Positions 54,351 to 63,051 of a stretch of 64,000 bases of DNA are shown here, one piece after another; the stretch's first letter is position 1, and every line of letters starts with the position of its first letter. The stretch comes from Pasteurella sp049941595 (GTDB taxonomy: Bacteria; Pseudomonadota; Gammaproteobacteria; Enterobacterales; Pasteurellaceae): positions 248,001 to 312,000 of the forward strand of contig JBNFNA010000003.1 of assembly GCA_049941595.1 (NCBI GenBank), in the 5' to 3' direction. Made by a program: the position numbers and the translations under genes. The notes beneath the pieces are model-generated. The model saw only the letters and a program-made list of their open reading frames with translations, searched no databases and was not told the DNA's origin.

Positions 54351-54905
54351 ATGAAACAATTATTAGAATTTATTCCACTCATTTTATTCTTCGCTGTCTA
54401 TAAATTAGTTGGCATTCGTGAGGCAGCAATCACGTTGATTGTTGCTACTATTATTCAGTTAGTGATCTTAAAACTGAAATACGGAAAAATCGAAAAACAA
54501 CCGCTCTTTATGGGCATTGCGGTTGTTTTCTTTGGCACATTAACGGCCTATTTCAATGAACTTGAATTTTTAAAATGGAAAGTGACTATCGTTTATGCTC
54601 TTTTCGCTTTAATCTTGTTAGTAAGCCAATATATCTTCAAGAAAAACCTAATCAAATTAATGCTTGGAAAAGATGAAAGTTTGGTGTTGCCTGAGCCTGT
54701 TTGGAATAAACTCAATCTTGGTTGGGCATTGTTCTTTATTGTATGTATGCTAGTGAATATCTATATTAGCCAATACTTATCTGATGATGTTTGGGTTGAT
54801 TTCAAAACCTTCGGCATTATTGGAATGGCCTTGGTAGCAAGCCTTGTCACTGGCGTTTACATTTACCATTATATTTCGCAATCTCCAAATGAAAACAAGG
54901 AATGA
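54351..54905 (+). CDS. yciB: Inner membrane-spanning protein YciB (septation protein A family)
   Basis: Five- or six-span inner-membrane protein implicated in envelope integrity. The protein has 184 residues: MKQLLEFIPLILFFAVYKLVG and PVWNKLNLGWALFFI with W-V-FKTFG near the C-terminus are typical. Its stop overlaps the first ATG of yciA (ATGA). Confidence 0.92.
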   Translation: MKQLLEFIPLILFFAVYKLVGIREAAITLIVATIIQLVILKLKYGKIEKQPLFMGIAVVFFGTLTAYFNELEFLKWKVTIVYALFALILLVSQYIFKKNLIKLMLGKDESLVLPEPVWNKLNLGWALFFIVCMLVNIYISQYLSDDVWVDFKTFGIIGMALVASLVTGVYIYHYISQSPNENKE

Positions 54906-54907
54906 TT

Positions 54908-55363
54908 ATGTCAAGTTCTCCAGAAATGAATAAATTCTGCCACGCTAAAGGTACACTTTTATTACGCACCCTTGCAATGCCGTCTGATACAAATGCGAAT
55001 GGTGATATTTTTGGTGGTTGGATTATGTCCCAAATGGATATGGGCGGTGCGATTCTTGCGAAAGAAATTGCTCACGGGCGTGTAGTGACTGTTGCCGTTG
55101 ATAGTATGACGTTTATCAAGCCAATCTCTGTGGGTGACGTGGTTTGTTGTTATGGTCAATGCTTAAGCGTAGGGCGTTCTTCAATTAAAATTAAAGTTGA
55201 AGTTTGGGTGAAAAAGGTCGCAAGCGAGCCAATTGGCGAGCGTTACTGCGTGACAGAAGCGGTATTCACTTTCGTTGCGGTGGACAAAGAAGGTCGTCCA
55301 CGTGTTGTACCAAGAGAAAATAATGCTGAACTTGAGCTGGCACTGGCTCACATCAATCAATAA
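54908..55363 (+). CDS. yciA: Acyl-CoA thioesterase YciA
   Basis: Hot-dog fold thioesterase with broad acyl-CoA range. From ATG at 54908 the protein has 151 residues; an ATG at 54902 is only three bases after AAGGA and is less well spaced. LAMPSDTNANGDIFGGWIMSQMD, with the catalytic Asp region, and KVEVWVKK match H. influenzae YciA, whose structure is known. Confidence 0.95.
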   Translation: MSSSPEMNKFCHAKGTLLLRTLAMPSDTNANGDIFGGWIMSQMDMGGAILAKEIAHGRVVTVAVDSMTFIKPISVGDVVCCYGQCLSVGRSSIKIKVEVWVKKVASEPIGERYCVTEAVFTFVAVDKEGRPRVVPRENNAELELALAHINQ

Positions 55364-55376
55364 TAAGGAGAAACTT

Positions 55377-55673
55377 ATGTATTATGTTATTTTTGCGCAA
55401 GATAAACCAAACACCCTCGCACAACGTTTAGCCGTGCGTGAAAAACATCTTGCTCGCTTAACACAATTACAAGCAGAAGATCGTTTATTAGTAGCAGGTC
55501 CAAACCCGGCGATTGATGATGAAAACCCTGGCGAAGCTGGTTTTACAGGTTCAACAGTGATTGCAAAATTTGCAAGTTTAGAAGAAGCAAAACAGTGGGC
55601 AAGCCAAGACCCTTATGTAGAAGCTGGCGTTTATGGTGATGTGATTGTCAAACCATTTAAACGTGTCTTCTAA
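55377..55673 (+). CDS. yciI: YciI-family protein
   Basis: Small ferredoxin-like-fold protein of unknown function; a homologue from H. influenzae has a known structure. The protein has 98 residues from ATG at 55377, preceded by AAGGAG. MYYVIFAQDKPNTLAQR, REKHLARLTQL and AGPNPA are typical, with His and Asp residues thought to be at the active site. Confidence 0.93.
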   Translation: MYYVIFAQDKPNTLAQRLAVREKHLARLTQLQAEDRLLVAGPNPAIDDENPGEAGFTGSTVIAKFASLEEAKQWASQDPYVEAGVYGDVIVKPFKRVF

Positions 55674-55692
55674 ATCACATAATTATTCTGTA

Positions 55693-55719
55693 CAAAAAGG
55701 CGAACGTAATTCGCCTTTT
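55693..55719 (+). terminator. Terminator after yciI
   Basis: AAAAGGCGAA/TTCGCCTTTT stem followed by T-rich DNA; an uptake signal follows at 55759-55767. Confidence 0.82.
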
Positions 55720-55810
55720 ACTTTATGCAAAACTCACTTTTTAAGCACTTTACCTGAAAAGTGCGGTCTAATTTTAGTACATTTTATTTAACCTTGATGC
55801 CGAGCGCTTT

Positions 55811-57970
55811 ATGAAAAAATCTTTATTTGCGATAAGTTTATTTGCCACAGCTTATGCTGTACCAACCCTAGCAAATCAACCAGCCCCAGTGCCACCACCA
55901 AAAAAACAAGTGGAAAAATCAGCTGCCTATGTAGCACCAGTTACAGAGGAGCAACTCACACCAACGACAGCTACGAAAAAGCCAACAGAGGATGCTGTTG
56001 AGCCACAAATATTAAAATTTAAAGATGAGCCCTCCACACAAGACATAGCTAATTTCCGCCCAAAACAACGTGAAATCTATAAAAAAATTAATCAATTGCT
56101 CGCTCGTTCACAAAGCCCAAGCACGCTTTATCTGGCACAAGAATTGCTAAATCGGATTAAAGATTATCCGCTTTATCCTTATGCGCAATATCAATTGTTT
56201 AAAGCAAAAAAAGAAACCCTCACTTTGTCGGAAGTGCAAGGTTATGCCAAACGCAACCCAAACCTTCAGCTTGCTGACCCGTTGAAAAAACATTGGTTAG
56301 AACAAGCGCAAAAACAAAAAAACTGGCAAGAAATACTCACTCACCGTGCTTTTTTAGAAACAGATACAGCATCGCGTTGTATCTTTCTAGAAGCTGAAGC
56401 CAAAACATTGAAAAAAAATACCGCACTTTCTGCACAATGGAAAAGTACGATGCAATCTATCTGGCTCACCGGAGAGAATTTACCAAGTGCTTGCGATACA
56501 CCCATTTCCTTATGGCAAGCAGAAACACCACTCACAAATGATCTGCTCAAGCAGCGTGCCTTACTGGTTTTTGAAGGTAGGAATGCCCAATTGCTTAATG
56601 CACTACATAAACAAGCAAAAGATCCTGAAGTCAAAAATTGGATTACAGAATTAACCCAATTACTAAAAAATCCAACTAATCTGGCAAAGCCTGAAAATAT
56701 TTTCTATCCAATAAATAATGAAAGCGATGATACTAAAAAACGCATTTATCTCTCGCTGTTCCCTAACTTTGTCAAAACAATCAAGGAAAGTGCGGTCGAA
56801 AATTCACAAGATCCGTTTGCCTTATATGCACAATGGGCAGAAGCTCTCAAACTCAGTGCACAACAAACGCAACAATGGCAAAAATCCTTGGTCAGCCATT
56901 TATTTGATAGTGAGAATCTCCAAATTCAGCAATGGCGTGACAATATTGTCGTGACGTTAAAAGATGATGCCTTAACGGAGCGTCGTATTCGCACTGCAAT
57001 TCGAGAGCAAACGAGCTTACAAACTTGGTTAGATTTATTATCGACTGATAAAAAAAATAAAGATGAATGGCAATATTGGCAAGCCAAAGTGCTACAAAAA
57101 TTGGCAGAAACCAAAGCACAAGCTACGTCAATACTACAAGCATTGAGCAAAAAACGGGGTTTTTATCCGCTATTGGCTAGCGAAGAATTAAATCAGCTTT
57201 ATCAACCTGAAATACAAACATTCCAAGCGCAAGATTTGAATAAAGTTGCAGACATATTTGCGAAAGAACTTGAAGTCATTAGCGAATTAAAATATTTCAA
57301 TGAAACGCACAATATGAATATTGCGTGGAAAAATATTTTAGATAATGCCAGCTTTGAGCAAAAACTCGCTTTGGCAAAATATGCCGAAAAACAAGGCTGG
57401 TTCGATCTGTCTGTTGAAGCCTCGATTCAAGCCAAAGCTTGGGGCTATTTAGCATTACGCTTGCCAAATGCCTATAAAGACTGGTTCGATCTGCATTTAG
57501 ACAGCAAAAATATCACCCGCACTTTTGCAATGGCGATTGCCCGCCAAGAAAGTGCGTGGAAAGCGCAAGTCTCTTCTTCGGCCAATGCGAGGGGGTTAAT
57601 GCAATTATTACCAGCGACCGCCAAACAAACCGCAAATAAACTGGCGTTGCCCTACACCCACGAAAGCCAATTATTTGATCCTTTCGATAACATTATGTTA
57701 GGTACAACACATTTGCAGGAACTGTACGATCTTTATGGTAATAACCGAATTTTGATCGCATCTGCCTATAATGCGGGCGCAAGCCGTGTTGATCGCTGGT
57801 TAGCAAAAGCGAATGGAAAATTAACGATGGCAGAATTTGTCGCCTCTATTCCATTTTATGAAACCCGTGATTATGTCAAAAGCGTGCTAGCTTATGATGC
57901 TTATTACCAAATCTTACAAAAACAGCCACAGCAAAATTTTAGCAAAGATGAATATAATCGCTTATACTAG
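55811..57970 (+). CDS. slt: Soluble lytic murein transglycosylase Slt
   Basis: Periplasmic exolytic transglycosylase that cleaves peptidoglycan to anhydromuropeptides. The protein has 719 residues: signal peptide MKKSLFAISLFATAYAVPTLA, a Pro/Thr-rich linker (about 22-70), a long alpha-superhelical U-domain, and a C-terminal SLT domain with the catalytic Glu in AMAIARQESAWK, followed by ANARGLMQLLPATA and ASAYNAGASRVDRWL. E. coli Slt is about 645 residues; the extra length is mostly the linker. Two uptake signals (56420, 56788) are inside. Confidence 0.95.
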   Translation: MKKSLFAISLFATAYAVPTLANQPAPVPPPKKQVEKSAAYVAPVTEEQLTPTTATKKPTEDAVEPQILKFKDEPSTQDIANFRPKQREIYKKINQLLARSQSPSTLYLAQELLNRIKDYPLYPYAQYQLFKAKKETLTLSEVQGYAKRNPNLQLADPLKKHWLEQAQKQKNWQEILTHRAFLETDTASRCIFLEAEAKTLKKNTALSAQWKSTMQSIWLTGENLPSACDTPISLWQAETPLTNDLLKQRALLVFEGRNAQLLNALHKQAKDPEVKNWITELTQLLKNPTNLAKPENIFYPINNESDDTKKRIYLSLFPNFVKTIKESAVENSQDPFALYAQWAEALKLSAQQTQQWQKSLVSHLFDSENLQIQQWRDNIVVTLKDDALTERRIRTAIREQTSLQTWLDLLSTDKKNKDEWQYWQAKVLQKLAETKAQATSILQALSKKRGFYPLLASEELNQLYQPEIQTFQAQDLNKVADIFAKELEVISELKYFNETHNMNIAWKNILDNASFEQKLALAKYAEKQGWFDLSVEASIQAKAWGYLALRLPNAYKDWFDLHLDSKNITRTFAMAIARQESAWKAQVSSSANARGLMQLLPATAKQTANKLALPYTHESQLFDPFDNIMLGTTHLQELYDLYGNNRILIASAYNAGASRVDRWLAKANGKLTMAEFVASIPFYETRDYVKSVLAYDAYYQILQKQPQQNFSKDEYNRLY

Positions 57971-58000
57971 TGCGATAGTATCAAATAAGAGGATAATATT

Positions 58001-58309
58001 ATGTATTTAAGTCGCAATCTTGAACAATGGCACGCCTTCGTGGAAATGTTGAGAATGGCATTTAATGAAGGGAAAGAACAGGAAGTATTAACCCTATTAT
58101 TAACGCCTGACGAGCGTGATTCAGTAGGTTTACGTTTGCAAATCGTGGCACAGCTACTGGATAAAAACTTACCTCAGCGTGAAATTCAACAAAACTTAAA
58201 TACCAGTGCGGCAACAATTACACGTGGTTCAAATATGATTAAAACAATGCCACCAGAATTTATGGATTGGATTAAAGCAAAACTCGATGAGCAAAGCAAA
58301 AAAGACTAA
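58001..58309 (+). CDS. trpR: Trp operon repressor TrpR
   Basis: Tryptophan-dependent repressor. The protein has 102 residues. LLTPDERDSVGLRLQIVAQLL (in part) and the helix-turn-helix QREIQQNLNTSAATITRGS are intact. The slt-trpR order is shared with E. coli. It overlaps mtgA by 23 bases. Confidence 0.95.
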   Translation: MYLSRNLEQWHAFVEMLRMAFNEGKEQEVLTLLLTPDERDSVGLRLQIVAQLLDKNLPQREIQQNLNTSAATITRGSNMIKTMPPEFMDWIKAKLDEQSKKD

Positions 58310-59030
58310 ACTACGTTTTCCTTGTTTAGGTTTTCTACGTCAAAGTAAGCGATTTTTTTACCGCACTTTTTCTTTCATCGCACTTACATTAATCGCTTTG
58401 ACATTACTCTTTCGTTTTGTGCCCATTCCTTTTTCCTCTTATATGGCTCAACAAAAAGTGAGCCATATTTTGCAGGGAGATTTCAGCTACGACTTAAATT
58501 ATCAATGGACTAGCATTGATAACATTGCGTGGCAAATGCAACTTGCCGTGATTGCAAGTGAAGATCAGCGTTTTCCTGATCACGAAGGTTTTGACTGGAA
58601 AGCAATTAAAAATGCGTTGAAGCACAACAAAAAAACACAGAAACGCTTACGTGGAGGATCGACGATCAGCCAACAAACCGCCAAGAATCTATATTTATGG
58701 CACGGTCGTGATTGGATTAGAAAGGGTGTGGAAGTTCCTATTACCTTTATGCTAGAAACCCTCTGGGATAAAAAGCGTATCCTTGAAGTCTATCTCAATA
58801 TTGCAGAATTTGGGCCCGGTATTTTTGGTGTAGAAGCAGCAAGCCGGCATTATTTTAAAAAATCCGCAAAACAACTTTCACATTCGGAAGCGGCGTTGTT
58901 AGCGGCGATTTTACCGAACCCCATTTTATTTAAAGCTGATAAACCCTCTGCTTATGTAAAGCAAAAACAGCAACGTATTTTGCATCAAATGAGTTTGTTG
59001 GGAAAAGGTTATTTAAAACTGTTGGACTAA
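58287..59030 (+). CDS. mtgA: Monofunctional biosynthetic peptidoglycan transglycosylase MtgA
   Basis: Inner-membrane GT51 enzyme polymerising lipid II. The protein has 247 residues: one membrane anchor (about 23-45), then the GT51 motifs IASEDQRFPDHEGFD (catalytic Glu), RGGSTISQQTAKNL, KKRILEVYLNIAEFG and SEAALLAAILPNP. Its start lies inside trpR. An uptake signal at 58360-58368 falls in the membrane-anchor codons. Confidence 0.95.
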   Translation: MSKAKKTKLRFPCLGFLRQSKRFFYRTFSFIALTLIALTLLFRFVPIPFSSYMAQQKVSHILQGDFSYDLNYQWTSIDNIAWQMQLAVIASEDQRFPDHEGFDWKAIKNALKHNKKTQKRLRGGSTISQQTAKNLYLWHGRDWIRKGVEVPITFMLETLWDKKRILEVYLNIAEFGPGIFGVEAASRHYFKKSAKQLSHSEAALLAAILPNPILFKADKPSAYVKQKQQRILHQMSLLGKGYLKLLD

Positions 59031-59086
59031 ATGAAATCAGCAAGCTGAAAGCGAAAAGTGCGGTCAATTATTAGAAAATTCTCAAA

Positions 59087-59117
59087 ACAAAAGGCTCAAC
59101 ATCTGTTGAGCCTTTTT
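59087..59117. terminator. Bidirectional terminator between mtgA and fdx
   Basis: AAAAGGCTCAACA/TGTTGAGCCTTTT perfect 13-base stem with a two-base loop and T-run; abuts the fdx stop from the other strand. Uptake signal at 59056-59064. Confidence 0.87.
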
Positions 59118-59118
59118 A

Positions 59119-59454
59119 TTATTCTTCACGAGCGTGGTTTAAGCTGTATTTTGGAATTTCAACAACCAAATCTTCTTTACCTACAATGCATTGACAGCTT
59201 AAACGGCTATCCACTTCCAAGCCCCAAGCTTTGTCTAGCATATCATCTTCAGAATCTGTGCTTTCATTTAAGCTATCAAAACCTTCACGAATAATCACGT
59301 GGCAAGTTGTACAAGCACAAGATTTATCGCAAGCGTGCTCAATATCAATTCCTGCATCAAGTGCAGCATCTAATAAATTCTCACCCTCTGCCACATCTAA
59401 AGCTAAACCTTCTGGGCAAAGTTCTTCGTGAGGTAAAAATACGACTTTTGGCAT
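59119..59454 (-). CDS. fdx: [2Fe-2S] ferredoxin of the Isc system
   Basis: Adrenodoxin-type ferredoxin that supplies electrons for cluster assembly. The protein has 111 residues. Cluster cysteines are Cys42, Cys48, Cys51 in CDKSCACTTC (Cys46 is extra) and the fourth in SRLSCQC. It is the last gene of the isc operon; no iscX follows before the terminator. Confidence 0.96.
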   Translation of the reverse strand: MPKVVFLPHEELCPEGLALDVAEGENLLDAALDAGIDIEHACDKSCACTTCHVIIREGFDSLNESTDSEDDMLDKAWGLEVDSRLSCQCIVGKEDLVVEIPKYSLNHAREE

Positions 59455-59475
59455 TTTAATCCTATCTCTATCAGG

Positions 59476-61338
59476 TTATTTTCTGTTGGTAATTACTTCA
59501 TCAATTCCTTTACCCGCCAAGGCTTTACGAATTGACTTATCCATTCTGCGCGCTGCAAATTCTTGAGTCGCTAAATCAAGCTGTTTGATACCTTGCTTAA
59601 TTTCTTGCGTATCCCCTTCTTTTTGCAAACGCTCTAAAGAAATAATTGCATTTTTAACCGCACTTAATTCTTCATCATTTAATAAATCTTGATCATAACT
59701 CAATGCTGCACGCACGCTTTCAAGCACACGCTCCGCTTCAACGCGTTGTTCTGCTAATAAACGTGCTTGAATATCTTCTTTTGCATTCAACATTGAGGCT
59801 TTTAACATATTGGCAATTTCATCATCAGTTAAACCATAAGAGGGTTTCACTTGAATTGATGATTGAACGCCAGTTGATTTTTCCATTGCTGTTACACTTA
59901 ACAAGCCATCAGCATCGACTTGATAAGTCACACGGATATGTGCCGCCCCCGCCGCCATTGCTGGGATACCACGTAAAGTAAAGCGTGCTAAAGAACGGCA
60001 ATCTGCCACCATTTCACGCTCGCCTTGCACAACGTGCACTGACATCGCAGTTTGTCCATCTTTGAACGTGGTGAATTCTTGTGCTCTTGCCACAGGAATT
60101 GTGGTGTTGCGTGGAATAATTTTTTCCACTAAGCCACCCATTGTTTCGATCCCTAATGAAAGTGGAATCACATCAAGCAATAACATTTCAGAATCTGGTT
60201 TGTTACCCACTAAAATATCAGCTTGAATTCCTGCGCCTAGCGCGACAACTTTATCTGGATCGATAGAGGTTAGTGGTTCTTTTTGAAAGAACTCTGCCAC
60301 TTGTTCACGTACAAAGGGCACTCGTGTTGAACCACCGACCATCACGACTTCGCAAACTTCATCTACGCTTACATCCGCATCTTTTAACGCACGACGACAA
60401 GCCAATAATGAACGTTTTACTAAGCCTTGAATTAATTGATTAAATTCTTCACGGCTAATTTTGCCAGACCAACCTTGATAACAAATTTCGGTTTCTAAGT
60501 TATCCGTCAATGCGATTTTAATTTGTGTCGCTAATTCTGTTAATTGACGTTGTTGCTGTGCATTTTGTGGTGAAATACCTGATTGGCTTACAATCCAATC
60601 CATTAATTGGTGGTCAAAATCATCACCCCCAAGTGAGGTATCACCACCTGTCGCTAATACTTCAAAAACACCTTTTGATAAACGTAAAATCGAAATATCA
60701 AAAGTACCACCACCTAAATCATAAACGGCAATTACACCTTCTTGTCCGCTATCTAAGCCATAAGCAATTGCCGCCGCTGTGGGTTCATTTAATAAACGTA
60801 ACACATTAATGCCTGCTAATTTTGCTGCATCTTTCGTGCTTTGACGCTGTGCATCATCAAAGTATGCAGGCACTGTGATCACTGCACCTGAAAGCTCACC
60901 CGCTAAACGTTTTTCAGCAAGTGCGGTTAATTTTTTCAAAATTTCAGCAGATATTTCAACTGGACTAAACAAACCTTTGTCAGTTTTAATCAATGGAAGC
61001 CCGTTTTCGCTGGCTTCGAATTCGTAAGGCAAACTTGGGTAACGTTGCTTCACATCCGCTAAACTGCGTCCAATCAAACGCTTAACGGACACCACTGTAT
61101 TGTGAGGATTTTGGGTCGCCAATTCAGCTGCTTCATAACCCACAATGACATCATCTTGTTTAAAATGCACGATAGAAGGCACTAAAGTGCGCTCTTTTTC
61201 GTCTAATAAAATATCAACTTGACCACTACGCACCGTAGCAATTAAAGAATTTGTGGTACCAAGATCAATCCCAACAGCAAGTTTATGTTGATGAGGCGCT
61301 GCGCTTTGACCGGGTTCTGCAATTTGGAGTAATGCCAT
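59476..61338 (-). CDS. hscA: Hsp70-family chaperone HscA
   Basis: Specialised DnaK-like chaperone that acts on IscU loaded with a cluster. The protein has 620 residues. GIDLGTTNSLIATV, VPAYFDDAQRQSTKDAA, YDLGGGTFDISIL and GGSTRVPFV in the ATPase part, then the substrate domain, match HscA. Its start is 122 bases after hscB ends. Two uptake signals (59657, 60919) lie inside. Confidence 0.97.
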   Translation of the reverse strand: MALLQIAEPGQSAAPHQHKLAVGIDLGTTNSLIATVRSGQVDILLDEKERTLVPSIVHFKQDDVIVGYEAAELATQNPHNTVVSVKRLIGRSLADVKQRYPSLPYEFEASENGLPLIKTDKGLFSPVEISAEILKKLTALAEKRLAGELSGAVITVPAYFDDAQRQSTKDAAKLAGINVLRLLNEPTAAAIAYGLDSGQEGVIAVYDLGGGTFDISILRLSKGVFEVLATGGDTSLGGDDFDHQLMDWIVSQSGISPQNAQQQRQLTELATQIKIALTDNLETEICYQGWSGKISREEFNQLIQGLVKRSLLACRRALKDADVSVDEVCEVVMVGGSTRVPFVREQVAEFFQKEPLTSIDPDKVVALGAGIQADILVGNKPDSEMLLLDVIPLSLGIETMGGLVEKIIPRNTTIPVARAQEFTTFKDGQTAMSVHVVQGEREMVADCRSLARFTLRGIPAMAAGAAHIRVTYQVDADGLLSVTAMEKSTGVQSSIQVKPSYGLTDDEIANMLKASMLNAKEDIQARLLAEQRVEAERVLESVRAALSYDQDLLNDEELSAVKNAIISLERLQKEGDTQEIKQGIKQLDLATQEFAARRMDKSIRKALAGKGIDEVITNRK

Positions 61339-61460
61339 TGTTTATCTCTTTTTAATCATATTACTTTTTTAATTATAGCCTGTTTTCTTCTTTTTATTTC
61401 ATTTCAGGACAAATTAAAACGCTACACCTTGAGCAAATTACATTGAAAATGACTTTTCGT

Positions 61461-61979
61461 CTAAAAATCCAATAATAATTCTTCTACACGCTCAACTTCG
61501 ATCAGCAGTTTTTTGATAAAACGTAGCTTATCATTAATGGCTTTCGCTTGTTGCCATTGTCTTGCCGAAAGTGCGGTAGATAATTCGCCTAAAAGTGTTT
61601 TTTTAGTTGATTCAATATCTGCCATAAATTGCATTAACTGATCGCTATCTTTATCTTTTTCGATTTCTTCTAACTGCTCACGCCATTGCATTTGTTGCAT
61701 TAAAAACGCCAGATCATTGGTGCTTTTTTCTTCAAAATTTTGTTGTTCACCAGTATGAAGCGCAATAATGCTGTCTGCGCGTAGAATAGGATCTTTTAGA
61801 ATTTGTAATGCATCATTCACTTCTGCCGAACGTTGCATTGCGAGGCGTTGCTCTTGTGCTGAGTGTGTTGTGAAATTATCTGGATGTAATGATTTTTGTA
61901 GTGCCAGATAGCGAGTTGATAATGTGGCTTGATCTACGTGGAAATCAACGGGTAAATCAAAAATTTTAAATGGATTCAT
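61461..61979 (-). CDS. hscB: J-domain cochaperone HscB
   Basis: Stimulates HscA ATPase and delivers IscU. The protein has 172 residues: N-terminal J domain with HPD (32-34) in SLHPDNF, then a helical IscU-binding domain. It is followed by iscA upstream. An uptake signal is at 61569-61577. Confidence 0.95.
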   Translation of the reverse strand: MNPFKIFDLPVDFHVDQATLSTRYLALQKSLHPDNFTTHSAQEQRLAMQRSAEVNDALQILKDPILRADSIIALHTGEQQNFEEKSTNDLAFLMQQMQWREQLEEIEKDKDSDQLMQFMADIESTKKTLLGELSTALSARQWQQAKAINDKLRFIKKLLIEVERVEELLLDF

Positions 61980-62022
61980 TTTTCACTCAACAGTTTTAAC
62001 AACAAAAAAATTTAACAACAAA

Positions 62023-62346
62023 CTAAACGTGGAAACTTTCGCCACAACCACATTGATCTTTCACATTCGGATTATTGAATTTAAAGCCTTCGTTCAATCC
62101 TTCTTTCGCAAAATCTAATTCTGTGCCGTCTAAGTACACAAGGCTTTTTGCATCAACGATAATTTTCACGCCGTGTTGCTCAAATACTTGATCATCTGGA
62201 TTTAATTCGTCCACAAATTCAAGCACATAAGCTAAACCTGAACAGCCCGATGTTTTAATACCTAAACGTAAGCCAATGCCTTTACCACGATTGGTGAGGA
62301 ATGTTCTGACACGATCCGCTGCTGTTTCAGTAAGAGAAATACCCAT
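62023..62346 (-). CDS. iscA: Iron-sulfur assembly protein IscA
   Basis: A-type carrier that helps make [4Fe-4S] clusters. The protein has 107 residues with the three conserved cysteines: Cys35 in TSGCSGLAY, and Cys99 and Cys101 in CGCGESF. It lies between iscU and hscB. Confidence 0.97.
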   Translation of the reverse strand: MGISLTETAADRVRTFLTNRGKGIGLRLGIKTSGCSGLAYVLEFVDELNPDDQVFEQHGVKIIVDAKSLVYLDGTELDFAKEGLNEGFKFNNPNVKDQCGCGESFHV

Positions 62347-62383
62347 TTGAATTATCTACTCCATTCCATCTTATAATATGAAA

Positions 62384-62399
62384 GGGGCAAAACTGCCCC
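62384..62399 (-). other. Hairpin between iscU and iscA
   Basis: GGGGCA-AAAC-TGCCCC, six perfect pairs, followed on the minus strand by TTTC. Too weak a T-run for a full terminator; it may be a processing or attenuating structure in the isc mRNA. Confidence 0.5.
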
Positions 62400-62415
62400 A
62401 CGAATGATTAACTGA

Positions 62416-62802
62416 TTATTTCGTTTCTTTTTTTGCTTTGTAATCTGCGATCGCTGCTTTAATCGCATCTTCAGCAAGAATTGAACAGTGAACTTTCACT
62501 GGTGGTAATTCTAATTCTTCTGCGATTTGGCTATTTTTAATTGCTTGTGCTTCATCTAATGATTTGCCTTTTACCCATTCAGTAATCAATGAGCTTGATG
62601 CAATTGCAGAACCACAACCGTAAGTTTTGAATTTTGCATCTTCAATAATGCCTTCTTCATTTACTTTGATTTGAAGTTGCATTACGTCACCACAAGCTGG
62701 TGCGCCCACCATACCTGTCCCTACGTTTACATCTTTTTTATCTAAAGAACCAACGTTACGTGGATTCTCATAGTGATCAATTACTTTATCGCTGTATGCC
62801 AT
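62416..62802 (-). CDS. iscU: Iron-sulfur cluster scaffold IscU
   Basis: Scaffold on which IscS builds [2Fe-2S] clusters. The protein has 128 residues with ligands Cys37 (APACGD), the Cys of YGCGSA and the Cys of VHCSIL, and the HscA-recognition LPPVK just before the last. It follows iscS after 249 bases, a rather wide gap for this operon. Confidence 0.97.
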   Translation of the reverse strand: MAYSDKVIDHYENPRNVGSLDKKDVNVGTGMVGAPACGDVMQLQIKVNEEGIIEDAKFKTYGCGSAIASSSLITEWVKGKSLDEAQAIKNSQIAEELELPPVKVHCSILAEDAIKAAIADYKAKKETK

Positions 62803-62825
62803 TTTGTATTCCTTCCAGTTTAGTA

Positions 62826-62871
62826 AAGTGCGGTTGCTATTTGCAAAATTTCAGAAAAAATCACCGCACTT
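62826..62871. repeat. Inverted pair of uptake signals between iscS and iscU
   Basis: AAGTGCGGT (62826-62834) and ACCGCACTT (62863-62871) face each other with 28 bases between them. The transcript could fold into a nine-pair stem inside the isc operon. Confidence 0.85.
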
Positions 62872-62921
62872 TTGTTTAAATAATGTTTGGTTTAAACCTT
62901 AATACCAAGCTTGCCGTTAAA

Positions 62922-63050
62922 TTACTCAATTTTAAATAAAAAATTGTTTAATTTATCAATATTTCCAGTAGTTGCTAGACGTTTGGTTGAAGACAGTACA
63001 TCTAGCACGATGAAACCGAACAACGCAAACACAGCACCAATATTTTTCAG
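62922..63050 (-). other. Possible small ORF without a standard start, between iscS and iscU
   Basis: One base after the iscS stop a frame opens at CTG and reads KNIGAVFALFGFIVLDVLSS then TKRLATTGNIDKLNNFLF, 42 residues, with one hydrophobic segment. Codons look protein-like. The only standard start inside is GTG six codons later, without a good ribosome site. It may be a coupled small membrane protein, a decayed gene, or chance. Confidence 0.3.
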
Positions 63051-63051
63051 C

